Shown: positions 35,906 to 47,128 of the stretch, piece by piece | Layout: every line of letters starts with the position of its first letter | Numbering within the stretch: position 1 is the first letter of the stretch | From: Irpex lacteus | Lineage: Eukaryota; Basidiomycota; Agaricomycetes; Polyporales; Irpicaceae | Assembly: GCA_001986395.2 (NCBI GenBank) | Contig: MQVO02000003.1 | Location: forward strand, 1,860,001 to 1,924,000 | Length of the DNA: 64,000 nt | Direction of reading: 5' to 3' | Translations under genes and position numbers: made by a program | Notes under the pieces: model-generated | Databases searched by the model: none | What the model was told of the DNA's origin: nothing | Seen by the model: only the letters and a program-made list of their open reading frames with translations

Positions 35906-36330
35906 TTATGCCTTTCCGACAATGTTCATCTCCTACAGCATGCGAAAGGTTGCATTAGACGTAGCGCAGAGTCATGAAGATAGTGAAGCTCACCTGGTAA
36001 GTAGTGCTCTTGCCAGTATTGTTGTTCCTGATGGTGTACTGGTTCTCCTGGACGCATGTGAGACTATAAAGAAAGCCCCTGGAAAGATGGCACTCACCCC
36101 GTCCTCTCCCTCGGAGATCTTCTCAATGACTCCAGTGGAGTGAGAGACGTTGTCGCTTCCGCCTGAGGCACCATACTCAATGATCTGAGCTTATGACACA
36201 GCTACGATGTCTACGTACCACCGATGGGACGGTACTCGACCTGATCGCCTTCCTGCCAGTGGAATAAACTGTCAGCCCGTGATACCAAGCAATATAAGAG
36301 ACGAGATTGTACCTTGTAACTTGGGGCCAT
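35906..36330 (-). CDS. Small hypervirulence-associated (HVA1) TUDOR-like domain protein
   Basis: About 71 residues from five tiny exons, all joining in frame: MAPSYK | EGDQVEYRPIG | GGSDNVSHSTGVIEKISEGE | ENQYTIRNNNTGKSTTYQ | EMNIVGKA. The pattern (GDxVEYRPIGGxSDNVSHSTG ... IRNxNTGKxTTYxxxNIVG) is that of the fungal and bacterial 'hypervirulence associated protein, TUDOR domain' family, a single small beta-barrel of unknown biochemical role. The name reflects where it was first noted and is not evidence for virulence here. A minus-strand TATATAAA at 36418-36425 lies about 90 bp upstream. The gene is far too fragmented by introns to appear as one frame. Confidence 0.85.
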
Positions 36331-37339
36331 ATTGTGTGCTGGAGTTGAACGTTGAAGTATAAAGGAAAGTTGAGTGATGGGTGTTTGGGTTGAGAGACTG
36401 GCTGGCCAACGCGAGAGTTTATATACCCCACAACGGAGCCACTGGCAAGAGCCTGAGAGATGACATGCGTGCCGTCAATAGCGACGCTGAGAAGGACCGT
36501 CTCCAGTTCTGCGTCATAGTGTCGTAGTATTTTCTGGATCAAATCGCTCTCTGCTATTTGAAGCAGTTGCTATGCGAGCTGCAGCCGACATCTGCAAGTG
36601 AGTTGAAGTCGCCGTGCCGAATTGAGACATTTCCTTTCCTTTCCAGGCGGAGGAAAGTTTGATCAACTTTAACGCCCGATCGATCCTGGAAACGAAATAA
36701 GATTCTTCCCGGTATAAGTAGCAACTGTATCTTGCCAACCTCCTGCTGTAGCCTTCTGTCCGGAGTTGTTCAAAGCTGTCAATAGCTTGCCCAGCAAGCC
36801 ACAGGCTTCATGAATCCCCATGCATTTATTATCAGCGGTAGACGTAAGTTATGACCAAAAAGGGTACTTACTTATCTATCACGCAATTCTATTACAGGTC
36901 GGCGCGAACAGTGCAGTGATCGACGCACAACAATCGGTAAATAACCCTTCGAAACAACATTGAGTCGCCTCACGAGTCAACGGGGCGTCGATACTTCAGT
37001 ACTTCAGTGGCCAAACATGTGGAAATGGTTGAGTTGATCGCAGGCTCCTAATTTTATTGCTAGCGTAAGCTTTAGCCGGCTTCAGTCCGCTGCCAGAAGG
37101 TTTGGCACAAGAGCGGATCTGCATGCCGATGTCAGGCAGTCGCTTGGCGGTGTCCATTCGCTTCAACAGCGCTCAGACTGTCCCTGACTAACTAGTCCCC
37201 GACGGGAGACGTTGCACAGTTCATCAAGTTATAACTCCATCGCACAATCAAAAGGTGGCACACCTCTTCGCTCCCAACCTCCACTCTCGTTGTTCGCTTC
37301 TCGACCAAATGCCACTCTCGGGGATCCACTCTGAGAGGC
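36331..37339. other. Divergent promoter region (HVA1-like and DUF6533 genes)
   Basis: About 1 kb head to head. It contains the TATA at 36418-36425 for the minus-strand gene. A 74-codon minus frame at 36514-36738 has no family resemblance. Nothing else is recognised. Confidence 0.45.
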
Positions 37340-38953
37340 ATGTCGCAGTCTGCTCAGTATAATGCAGACGTAGTCTTGTTCGCTCGTCAATGGTGAGCTG
37401 AAGATCTCTTCTCACGCGAGCGGCGTCGTGAACTGACTGGTTTACCAGGTACTCACAACAATATAGCAACATAGCATTGTTGGGCGAGTAGTACACTGAA
37501 CTTCAAAGGAGCCAGCAAGCTGACCATGAAGCTTGCCGCATGCAGCATTGCTTTTATATGAGTACGCAATCACTCTACGCCGTGAAGTTACCTCGATCTG
37601 GAACCGAAACCTTCGACCGGCAACGTGGTTGTTCCTGGTCAATCGCTACCTGACAATCATCTACGTATTTCTTCTGACTGGAGCAGACCAATCACGAGGA
37701 CACATCGTAAGACCATAAACCATGCTTCTTGGTGGTGTACTTGAACTTGATACCTTATAATTTTTATTGTAGAGGTATGTCTGATAAATTCAATGACTGC
37801 ACGCCCATTCAATGTTTGGATATGGATTAGCTGCCTTGTCAACACTCGCTTGTTTCAGACCACCGGCCAGATCCTGAATATCATCTTTGCGCGTATGCTG
37901 TCATATTCAAGCCATTGTGACGCTGCTGAACAGAAATCTCAGTCTTTTCCGCCTTGCGCATATACGCCATATGCAATCGGTCAAGATTATTGTTCGCCCT
38001 CATATTCACGATCAACATCGTGTCCGTTGGGGCAAATATCGTGTGTTGCGCCTATAACCCATGCTTCACCTTGTCAGTAGACTAACCTGATCGTCTCAGT
38101 ACATTCACTTCAAAGAAGAGGTCGACTATGAAATCCACCACTTCGCCACTGTCTGCTTAACGCGCAGCTTACTCTCCACTCAAGTCCATATCGAGTAAGT
38201 GGAACGATCCTATCGTCGCCCTACCAGGGGACAGAACTGAATGAACTACTTGTTTAGTCTTGTTAGAGGGACCAGGATTGCCGTCATGTTTGGTGATGCA
38301 ATCGTGCTATTCTTCACCTGGAGAAAGACAATGAGCATTCGAAAGGAAGCATCATTAGCTCACATCAAAGTAAGGCTTACAACTCTTTTAATACGAGATG
38401 GTACGTCTGTCGCCCGTCTAACTTGACACGTATTCTCATCCGATCATCCGCCTTCTCAGGTACTTTATTCTTTCTGTGAGCAGGCTCCCAAACGCAGGTA
38501 GACATTGTGCCTTAGCTAAGTCTCCATTACAGTACACTCTTCGGTTTGAACCTACTTCAAGCCATTCTCATCGAGACCACGGAAGTGCCAGGATACCCGA
38601 TGGCCCCGGTAAACGTGTAAGCTTTCGCTCGCCTCACTTTCCATCTCAACCCTCTCAACGTCTTCATCGTGCACACCGATAGCATCACGCCTATCCTCAT
38701 CTCTCGCTTCATGTTGGATCTCCGCGATATTGGACACGACGTCCCGGACCCCATGGACATACCATACTTCACCGCACTCGCCATGCGAGAAGCCGTCGGA
38801 GGTGCACATTACTCTGGGAGCACACTGGATGACGGTGAGGACATTGGTGCTCGTGAAATGGACAGGTTAGACGTGCCGATAACAGGAGCGGAATCGAGTG
38901 AGGCGACGGATGTTGAGAGCGGGTGCGGGGTTGTTGAAGTACGCTTGTCTTGA
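37340..38953 (+). CDS. DUF6533-family multi-pass membrane protein
   Basis: Basidiomycete-specific integral membrane family of unknown function. Exons read MSQSAQYNADVVLFARQW, YSQQYSNIALL, then ALLLYEYAITLRREVTSIWN and WLFLVNRYLTIIYVFLL, the DUF6533 signature (ALxxYDYxxTxxREVxxxW ... FxxxRY). Later segments are CNVWIWISCL-like, FALFSALRIYAICNRSRLLF, FTINIVSVGANIV, MFGDAIVLFFTWRKTMSIRK, TLFGLNLLQAILIE and ITPILISRFMLDLRDIG. A hydrophilic acidic tail follows, giving about seven predicted membrane segments. The intron at 37484-37544 is GC-AG (TTGG|gcgagt), the only joint that keeps frame. The third exon (near 37775-37860) is the least certain. Start and end are well supported by family layout. 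Confidence 0.72.
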
Positions 38954-39185
38954 TAGAGTGCACGGGTCGAGTCTGTGCGGAACTTTTGCAAGTAAGCGTG
39001 CAATAAGTAAAGCCGATTGTAACAGTAGCGCGGGAGATATCTATTGTGTAGAGTCCACTGCCCGTATCATAAAACTGAAGCATGAAGGCATGATCCCAAG
39101 AACCTGATTCTGTAACGACGTCTACCCACCCAAGCTAAATTGTTCGGCTACATGGATATTTACGTGCTCAAGCATCAGTTATTCA
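38954..39185. other. Short tail-to-tail intergenic region
   Basis: The 3' flanks of the DUF6533 gene (+) and MIM1 (-). No feature is seen. Confidence 0.5.
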
Positions 39186-40365
39186 CTACTGCGGTTGTAC
39201 GCTGACTCTAGGCTGAGGATGCGACCCAATCGTCTGTGTACGCGCACGTATGCCAACGTTTGTAGCGACTTTCGTTCCCGGGATCTTCCACCCCAACCAC
39301 CCCACCAAGACATTCTTCGCAAAGATTTCTCCGAACCCAAGCATGACACCGTTAATAAACGGCAGGAGCAAGTTGATGGCGAGACTGGACGCCAGAGCCT
39401 TGACACGTGTCGTCGTGGACAGTTGTGAGTCGAAAATCGCCAACGTCGCTGTGCCCGGTTTGTCGCCGTGATGTCTGTGAGTATGGTGGGAGTGACGAAG
39501 TTCCTCTTCATAACGACGCCGAGCATGCTCGCCGTGCAGATGTTGGTTGGAAGAAGTGGGCGAGTGAAGGTCCGAAGGGATAGTCATGGATGGGAAGGAA
39601 GAGGTCATTTCTGAGGGGATCTCCTCCCACTTTTCGTGCTTAGAGGAGTCAGGCTCTGAGTGAGGTCCGCTTCCCGTGCCTTCAGGACTACTCGAGGATG
39701 ATGGTTCACCACCATGCTACAGAGCAGTAGGTGTTAAATATGTAGATCCGGCGACAGCTATATTGAATACACGCACCTGAACGGCCCTTGGAGTTTCTCC
39801 AGCTACCAAGTCCCTGGCATCCGCAGGGCTAGGACTCGCTCCCCCTTCGTTCTCCGCCCTCACACTCTCCCAGCCACTTACGCTCGCAGTTGCGCTTGCG
39901 GTAACACTTGCAGTGCTGTCACTCAACTTCAAGCTCTTCCTCCGCTCCTCCAACACACTATCCTTCCAGTCCACACCCGCCTTCTCCTTCTCGGCTCGAA
40001 TAGCCTCCCACTTCGCCCGCTCAGCTTCTGCTTTTTGACGTTGCTCCGCCGAACGTGCGCGCCATTCTACCAAGTGTTCTTCGTACTCTGCCTTCCAGTC
40101 TTCTTCGGCTGGCGCTGCTTCGGCGGTACCGTCCGAGGCTACTTCAGCCTGAGGAGCACTGACAGGCTCTGTCCCAGTGGTGGCAGGCGCAGGGGGTTGC
40201 GAGGAAACCTTGGGTACAGGTGCAGGCGTGAATGCGTCCGACAACGCAGACTACACACGAGAAGGCACGAAATGACATCAACTCATTTGACTCGTGTTAC
40301 CATCGGTGATGAGCTGCACATACCTGTAACAAGTCTTCCTCCTCTTTGTTCAGATTATCAGCCAT
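39186..40365 (-). CDS. MIM1: Mitochondrial import protein 1 (MIM1/TOM13 family)
   Basis: Outer mitochondrial membrane insertase component for alpha-helical proteins and TOM assembly. The hallmark is the C-terminal single membrane segment LAINLLLPFINGVMLGFGEI followed by FAKNVLVGWLGW, matching the MIM1/TOM13 motif with its conserved LPFxNGxxLGFGE core. The N-terminal part is long, hydrophilic and Pro/Ala/Glu-rich (MADNLNKEEEDLLQ; EEDWKAEYEEHLVEWRARS; AKWEAIRAEKEKAG, likely coiled coil). It is much longer than yeast Mim1, as is common in basidiomycetes. Three exons join in frame; the start is the ATG at 40365, 14 codons before the first intron. Confidence 0.85.
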
Positions 40366-40894
40366 AATTTTCCCTTTGTAAACCGCTGAACGTTTGGATC
40401 GATTTTGAGAGTCCCGTCAAGTGCTGGGCGTCGGAGGTGGGTGCGGCGGCGTAGCGAGTACTACTAAGGCATTCGGCACGATGCCGCAAAAGGCAATTAT
40501 CCCATCACGTGGATTGCTACGCGTTCCTGGAACGCGTCCGATTCGTTACGGTGACGCCTTGCTTGCGCCTGTAAACCGAATCGAGTCAAAGAGCACTCAT
40601 ATTTTACAATAAACAGGAAGCGAAGCGACGGGTGGTCAAGCTTTCAAGGCGCACGGTAATGACCAAAAAATTCAACTGCTTTCGTGTATTGAAGCCGAAC
40701 AATTCGATAAGTACTGCTTCCGATAATGCAATAAATATGTGCTGTCCGAGCCAGTTTCGGGATGGATAACATATAGAAGGTACTTGTAAGCTACAGCGAC
40801 TACTAATTATAATGGAAGGCACTTGAAGAGAGGAGCTATATTCAACAGTATCGAGCATACTTGTGTGGTGTTACACCTAAGTACAGTTTATTGG
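40366..40894. other. MIM1 promoter and 3' flank of DUF6534 gene
   Basis: Both genes are on the minus strand. No gene or repeat is seen. Confidence 0.5.
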
Positions 40895-43041
40895 TTAGAC
40901 TATACTTATCGGTTTTGGCACAGAGGATTTCACCTTGTCTGTACAGCCGTCGTCGCGTTTCTGCGTGTTATATATGTCTACTCGGATTTGATCCCTCTGA
41001 CTGGTCGGTGCAGAAGTACTGTCGATATCTGTACTATCGTCCGCGTGTACCCTGTAGAAGGCGAGTGGTAAAGAAGCCGGTGCAGTGGGATCGTTGCTTG
41101 CCGTCAAACGCCTACGTAGGCTACGGCGCATGTTCAGGGACAAAAGAAGAGAGTTTGTATACACTGAAGTGGATTAAGCAATGATTGTTTCCGTCTCTTG
41201 ATAGTGAATGATTCACTTACAGCCAGCGACAATGAACTCAGCCGAAACCCACCACAGACTGTTGCCTGCGATTACGAGCTGTAGTGGAATTACATAGATG
41301 AAGATTTGTCATTAGTGCTTGAACCTCAGGTTTCTTGTGGCCTGAACGCACTGCTATGAGCTCCACTAACGCGGCCGCTCTACGGAAGAGGCGGTCAATC
41401 AATGTGTATGAGAAGCTACATAGTACACTTACGAAGTGCATATGCCTCGACTGACAGTATAAAGGATAACTCGTTGAACGACGTCGCGTGTTCTGATTAA
41501 ATTGTACGAGAAGATTGAGTCAGTATCTTGTGTGAAAAAGCGCCGGACAAGTTGCCAGCTCAAATACTGACCTTTTGTAGGAAGCTCTGGGCATCCCAAG
41601 ACATAGAGTCAGGGAAACTAAGACGTCAGATGCTAACTGCGCAGAGAGCATGGGTATTGTAGGGAATTTCTATCAATATCCATGAAAATAAAGTCTCCAC
41701 ATGATACGAGCATCACACAAACCTTGAATGTAGTTAGGTCGAACAAATCTTGCGACAGGACCCTAGGCAAGAAACCATGTGTATCAGTTAGTATTATCAG
41801 TATTTATACTGTGGTGGAACATTCTCACGTCTTGATTGAAGTGGCTGTAGATAAAATAAATACTAAGCAGCTCTCCAATAATGAAAAAAGAATATTCTGA
41901 CCTATACCGAATACTATGAAACATGCAATGAGACGACCGCATACGCGTTGTGAAATCACATACCAATATGTGCGCAAGTTGGAATGAACTAGAGAATATG
42001 AGTCTCATGGAAGGAGCTCTCGCATAGAGCAAGAAACATACCAGTATAACAATAACTGGTATCTGTATCTTCTTGCCAGAAACTACAGGAATCAGTATTG
42101 CCACCGTTTTCTGAACCACTGACGAAGACCTACGAAGTCGAAAACAGACGTGAATGAAATAACTACATGGGTATGTAACTCAATAATACGATCGGCGCCA
42201 TATCCTGGTCTGAGACTTACCACAAGACTATGCCGGCGAGGATCACCTGTAAGGTATGTGAGATGACATGAGCGATTGAACTGTACACGAAAAGCGATTC
42301 ACCTACATGTGTAAACAAAGATGCCTGTAAGCGGTAAACATTGTAGTAAGAGATGCTGAATCGCAAGAATGATTCTCATACCGGAACGGACCTGTGGGTT
42401 GAGGTACAACCTTCAGTAGGCAGCTAAGGGTATGCCAGAGAAACGTACCAATCCAGACCAAATTTATTAACAATGGAATATGTTCGGACCTAAAGGGCTC
42501 AAGTAAGCGGCTATGGTCTGGGATGGAGTCAAGATGCAAATGCTGCCTGGACAACTTACCAGGTAACGGTAACTGATACACCACACTGCCAATCCATGAC
42601 CAGATAGTGAGCGGATAATGCACATAAATACGTTTTAATGATCGTTCGTACCGGAGATCGTGTGCAGGAAGTTCAGTGACCTATAGAATCATGGTGACTT
42701 CGTTACACTGGTGAAAGTAGCGAGCTCGAGCTGTTGCCTACGTCACAACGCCAACCATAGTCTTCATCCACACTGTATCTTTTGGAAAATGATTGAAGTA
42801 ACTAAATGCCTTCTCGAGGCTGGGTCAGCTACGGCTTCTTGGTAATGAGCTGACTTACTTGTGAGATAGCTATCCCAGACAAAAGTGTCGTAAACCAGGT
42901 CCCTATTAGGCCGGAACCTGAAGACAATGAGTATCATGATAGTGCCGGGCTTCAAAGTACGGACATACCAAGAGCAGCGATTACAATCCCAGCGACAGAG
43001 TCCAGAGAAGGAGCCATATCTGCAGGAGGGGTGTTTGACAT
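40895..43041 (-). CDS. DUF6534-family membrane protein, diverged or damaged
   Basis: Basidiomycete multi-pass membrane family of unknown function, split here into more than ten tiny exons. Recognisable pieces in order: MSNTPPADMAPSLDSVAGIV, TWFTTLLSGIAISQ, YFNHFPKDTVWMKTMVGVV, TSLNFLHTISVWCISYRYLV, ILAGIVLW, SGKKIQIPVIVIL, LASDVLVSLTLCLGMPRASY, RTRDVVQRVILYTVSRGICT and LYTNSLLLSLNMRRSLRRR, then a hydrophilic tail ending at 40895. These match the seven-segment family plan (LHTxxxxYxxYxYLV; TxxxVxRxILYTVxxGxxTS; LYxNSLLxxLNxR). At least two joints do not close in frame, near 42300 and near 41300 (AAALVELIAV to IFIYVIPLQL), so this may be a pseudogene or carry sequence errors. Confidence 0.6.
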
Positions 43042-43600
43042 CTTGACGTGGAGCAGGTCTCTGTCGTGAAAAGCTTCTCCGACGACGGGAGTTTTCCTGA
43101 ACGAGCTCGACTATCTATCTATATATACGTATACCGGTGGGATTGTTCACATCTGAGACAAGAGTATGTGAGCGCAGATAAGATGCAATGATCCCAGGTC
43201 TGCATCGTGGAAGGTAACAGTAGAAGTTATGCGGAGCCAAGAGTTGAGAGTTCAGAATACCTTTCCTATTTCGCATACACATATACAGAGTGTGTAAGAT
43301 AATCTCACTCTATGACAGATGATCTATCCCAAAATAGAATGAGACGCTTCGAAAGGGAATGAACGAACTCGAACGGACCTATGCGCTGAACGCAAACAGT
43401 GATACACCGTGGCTGAGGAAAGTTTCACAGACTGAACGCTCGTCTCGATTCTACTAGTTAATAATTCAGGTCGTAAGAGGTAAGAAGGAATCCACAGACA
43501 CAGCGTTTATCTCTATTGCCAGGCGCTCGTGAGAGTGGTCGCTGCACATATAGCCCTAGGATGACGAGAACAAAACGATGACATCGATGTTGGCTATGGT
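43042..43600. other. Intergenic region (DUF6534 promoter, DENND6 3' flank)
   Basis: No gene or repeat is seen. tatctatctatatatacgta near 43111-43130 is AT-rich and may be the TATA region of the minus-strand DUF6534 gene. Confidence 0.4.
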
Positions 43601-45912
43601 TTACTCGGATGATATTGATCCAGTAGGTGAGGCAGGCCTTGTTGATTGAGCGCGCGTAGAGTCCAGGCGTGCACTCCTGGGAAGCAGCGCACTCGCGGGA
43701 GGTTCAGACAGCACTCGATTAACTACTTCCTCCTGAGCTGCCAGCCAGAGGCCAAACGCTCTCGTCCTCAGCCATTTCTCGTAGAAGTCCTTCCGCTTGG
43801 TAGAGCTTTTGAATGGTAAAGGCGATCCATTGGCTTTCAGCGACGCGAAGAATGCATTCTCGTTGAATGGCTTGAGTCTCGGTGGTGCGAAGGGTGTGGG
43901 CACCGCCAAAGAGTGTCCGGCCGTTGTATGTGGAACAGTAAGCGGTTTCCGTCCGGGACCTGATGGTGCGAAGGTGGCTGATGATGGAGTCGGAGAGGGT
44001 GTAGTAGAGCGATCGGCGTGAGTGGGTATCAATGTGTTGAGGTATCGTTGCAGTGGTACGAGGAATGCTGTGGTACGGGACGCGAAATGTTCTCTCAAAG
44101 CTTCGGAGGCTTCCAGTTCTACGAAAGATGTCAGTACAAATTCTCATCTCCAGAGGGTCATCACTTACGGGCACGTTCATCTCCATGTAAAGAATCGTGA
44201 AGTCTCTTCAGAAGGGCAGAATCCTTACTGATGTGGCGCTTATGCGTCTTCGTGGTCCATCCTGGCGGCGGACCAACGGTCATATCGACTGAGCCTTGCG
44301 CGGCTTTCTTCCTACCAAGTCGTCAGGAATACTGGAATTCATGGAAGGATGCGCACATACTTTACTGAAGACCCAATGCTAAGCACGTTTGGCCAGTGTG
44401 CGCATGCGCGATCGAAGAAAGGGTTTGTCACTCCCAGCAATAGACCAGCCTGCGGCGCGCGAGTGTTAACCAGCGCATTATGGTCTGTGTCATGTATCGT
44501 GAAGAACGGCCTGAAGTCGCCAGCTAGTGGTATCTAAAGTAGTCTAATCTGAGTACCATGGAGATGGCTTCGGAGGTTGGGACTTACTGGATGAAGAAGG
44601 CCTCGTAGCCACCAAACCAGCTGACTTGTTGTAGCCGCAGAAGAGCCGAATACCAGTATAGGCTCGCACAATATCAAGCATTCCCATATGGACCATATAT
44701 GGGATAAGGAGGCCTGTAGTGCATGGATGATCGGTGGCTGCTGTGGTGCTAAACTTGCAATAATCTATGAGAAAGCATTATCAGTCGACAGTATAGATAT
44801 CATTGCAAAGTATGCTTACGTGCATGTGCGGGTCTGGCTTGGCGTGACCTTTCTCAAGAGGGTTTGCTAGTTGCGCATCCGTTGAACCAGGTAGGTCGGT
44901 TGTGAAAACATAGCCAAGGAATCCCAATTCTAGGGTGGCGGACGGATGTGGATCCGGCCTTCTTTTGCTCGGTCAGTGTGCGTATGTTAGGCCTCAGTAA
45001 TTCAATTCTCACCAGTTAGCTATATTGTGACATGCGACTTCCAACATCGGACCGCCATGCAAGAGGAATTCTTGGCCTAAATATGACGACATAGAATAGA
45101 AGAGAGATGGGTAGGCGTGCTGGGATAATATGACTAAGGATCGCTGACGAGAAACGTCAGGCATAGCTCGGTCAGAAGAATAAGCGTTGTACCTGTTGGT
45201 AGCCACGCTTTGACTTTGTATCCCTTCTCTGCGTAAAGTGCGCAAAGCCGTATAAGAACCCGTCCGACTCTGTCGAGGGCGTGATATCGCCCATAGCAGC
45301 CTGTGCTACACTTCTAGGACATCGTGTCCTGAAAGAATGGATGTACGAGCCAGACTCTGCCTGAGGAGAGTCAGGGAATGATGAGAAGGCCCTGGGATGC
45401 AATATTCAGAGCGATATATCAGGATACTTCGATAAATCTTACAGGTTAGACTCCTCCTGCGCGGTCAGTGCAAGTGGTGGGTAAACGCCAGTAACCTTGG
45501 GTCCGTAGTCAATGTCGAAGTCGACTGATGGTACGAAGTTATTCTACGCGTTCCAGAACACATACATCTGTATCTCACCGACGACCAAGGATATTATCCA
45601 CCTCCTTAAACGAGATACCTTCCCTGACTCCATGGATAACGTGCTCAGATCTTCTGGGCCTTCTGCGACCGATTCCGAGCGCGAAAGGCGTGGAAGGGTA
45701 TTTGACCGCGAAAGTCTTCGCGTAGAGATCTTCGGAGACACATTGAGCAAGTTAGGATTCGAAGGGGATTTCAACGGAGTCTTCTGTTCGTCCCGAACGA
45801 TGGTTATAACTGATGGTCGTCGAGATGTCTTGTACCTGCTAGCTGTACTTGAGCGAGTTGAGTCTGACCTCCTGGAGAGACTGGACAGGCCAATATCTCC
45901 CTCTTCTGACAT
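43601..45912 (-). CDS. DENND6/FAM116-type uDENN domain protein (putative Rab GEF)
   Basis: DENN proteins of this type activate Rab GTPases in endosome recycling. After a Ser/Arg-rich, likely disordered N-terminus (MSEEGDIGLSSLSRRSDSTR), the uDENN start is LRRWIISLVVVDFDIDYGPK, then VTGVYPPLALTAQEESNLAF and SSFPDS. Further FAM116 features are DGFLYGFAHFTQRRD, KRGYQQRSLVILSQHAYPSL, SLSHIWSIWECLILCEPILV, AGDFRPFFTIHD, LLLGVTNPFFDRACAHWPNV and a C-terminal cDENN/dDENN helical part (RELEASEALREHFASRTTAF; FYEKWLRTRAFGLWLAAQ). All joints I tested close in frame. The ATG at 45912 is preferred; an in-frame ATG at 46044 lies in less protein-like sequence. Confidence 0.85.
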
Positions 45913-47128
45913 TTCAGTGGTACGCGCACAGCCAGTGCTATACCTGCCGAGAGGAAGTTGGCACGCAGTGCTGCCAGACGGTGGTCGTGGTGGTAAAAAG
46001 ACAACGAGGGAGGCATTTACATGTACCGTCGTTTCAATTACCACATGGTCAAGTCAATCGTGTTGCGGAGGGATGATTGTCGATCACGGCAATAGCCGAC
46101 TCACCTTACTCACTGCCGCCACCATCGTTCTCAGCTTATTTACTCTTTAAAGAGCCCTTGTTCAGGAGTCTTGACACAATGCATGAGTAGCGAAAAAGCT
46201 ACATGGACGAGTGTGCAGACTGCGCCGCGTAAGCCGGAACTTGGAAATCGGCGTTCAAGGGATCCGGATGTGCATGTGAGTCTTCATACTACTCTCCTAT
46301 AGTCATGGTGCTTCTGGTAGTTACCCTGAACACCGGCAGTATCATACAGCTCCTTAGGTCCTAGATAGCGCGAAAAAAAGGACCAGCCAGAGTGATATCT
46401 TACGTATTTATACCAAGACGCTTTCTCCTGCGCTATACACGTATTCAGGGGGTGCCCTGTTCTCAAGTTTGCCAGAAGGCTGCGAAGATACAATGCATTT
46501 TCCGAAACGAACATGCCAAACGAGCACAGTCACAGCACTCACCTACTGGGTGCGGTAGATTCCAATGTCACACGTAGGATGAGCTCTCGTGTCTCGGGAT
46601 ATAATGTGCTATGGCCGTAATATCAACGGTTACTTGCTGTAGGTAGCTGCGTGTTCCCTTGACTCTAATCGATCGCGCTGCCAAGCCGCGGGACTCCTAT
46701 CTAGCTCATGTTCGCTCCGCCTGGTGAGTCATTATACCTACGAAATACTCCCAGGAATCTGAATAGCACCATACGTACCGTAGCCCTGAGCGCGGTGGAC
46801 TGACGACACATCACCACAAACATCATGGCAAGAGCAGTGCAAGAACCCCGTTTGCCGATCTTCAACCAATCCTAGGCCCAGATAACCAGCCCGCCATCAG
46901 CGTACCTGATTAATCAGCCTTCAATCTAGAGGTTCGCAAAGGTTCGCAACCTTACTCAGCAATATCGGAGGCAAGAAAGACGCTCAGGCAAGTACGCATT
47001 CGGTCTGCTAATAGGGCTGTTCAGAGTTGGCGCGAACAGTATTTATAGTGGCAGTGGAGGCAACACATCCAACAATTCTTTACACCAACTCATAACACCT
47101 CATCCTCCATCCCAACATCTCGTTTGCC
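45913..47128. other. Intergenic region including duplicated promoter block, copy 1
   Basis: About 46190-47128 is similar over most of its length to 48540-49438. Shared strings include tcattatacctacgaaatac and cctgattaatcagc. It is the upstream part of a duplicated unit whose second part is an SDR gene. No separate gene is seen. Confidence 0.6.

Noticed and set aside
45512..46150. 212-codon plus-strand frame
   Set aside because: Runs antisense to the DENND6 N-terminal exon, whose spliced sequence matches the uDENN family.
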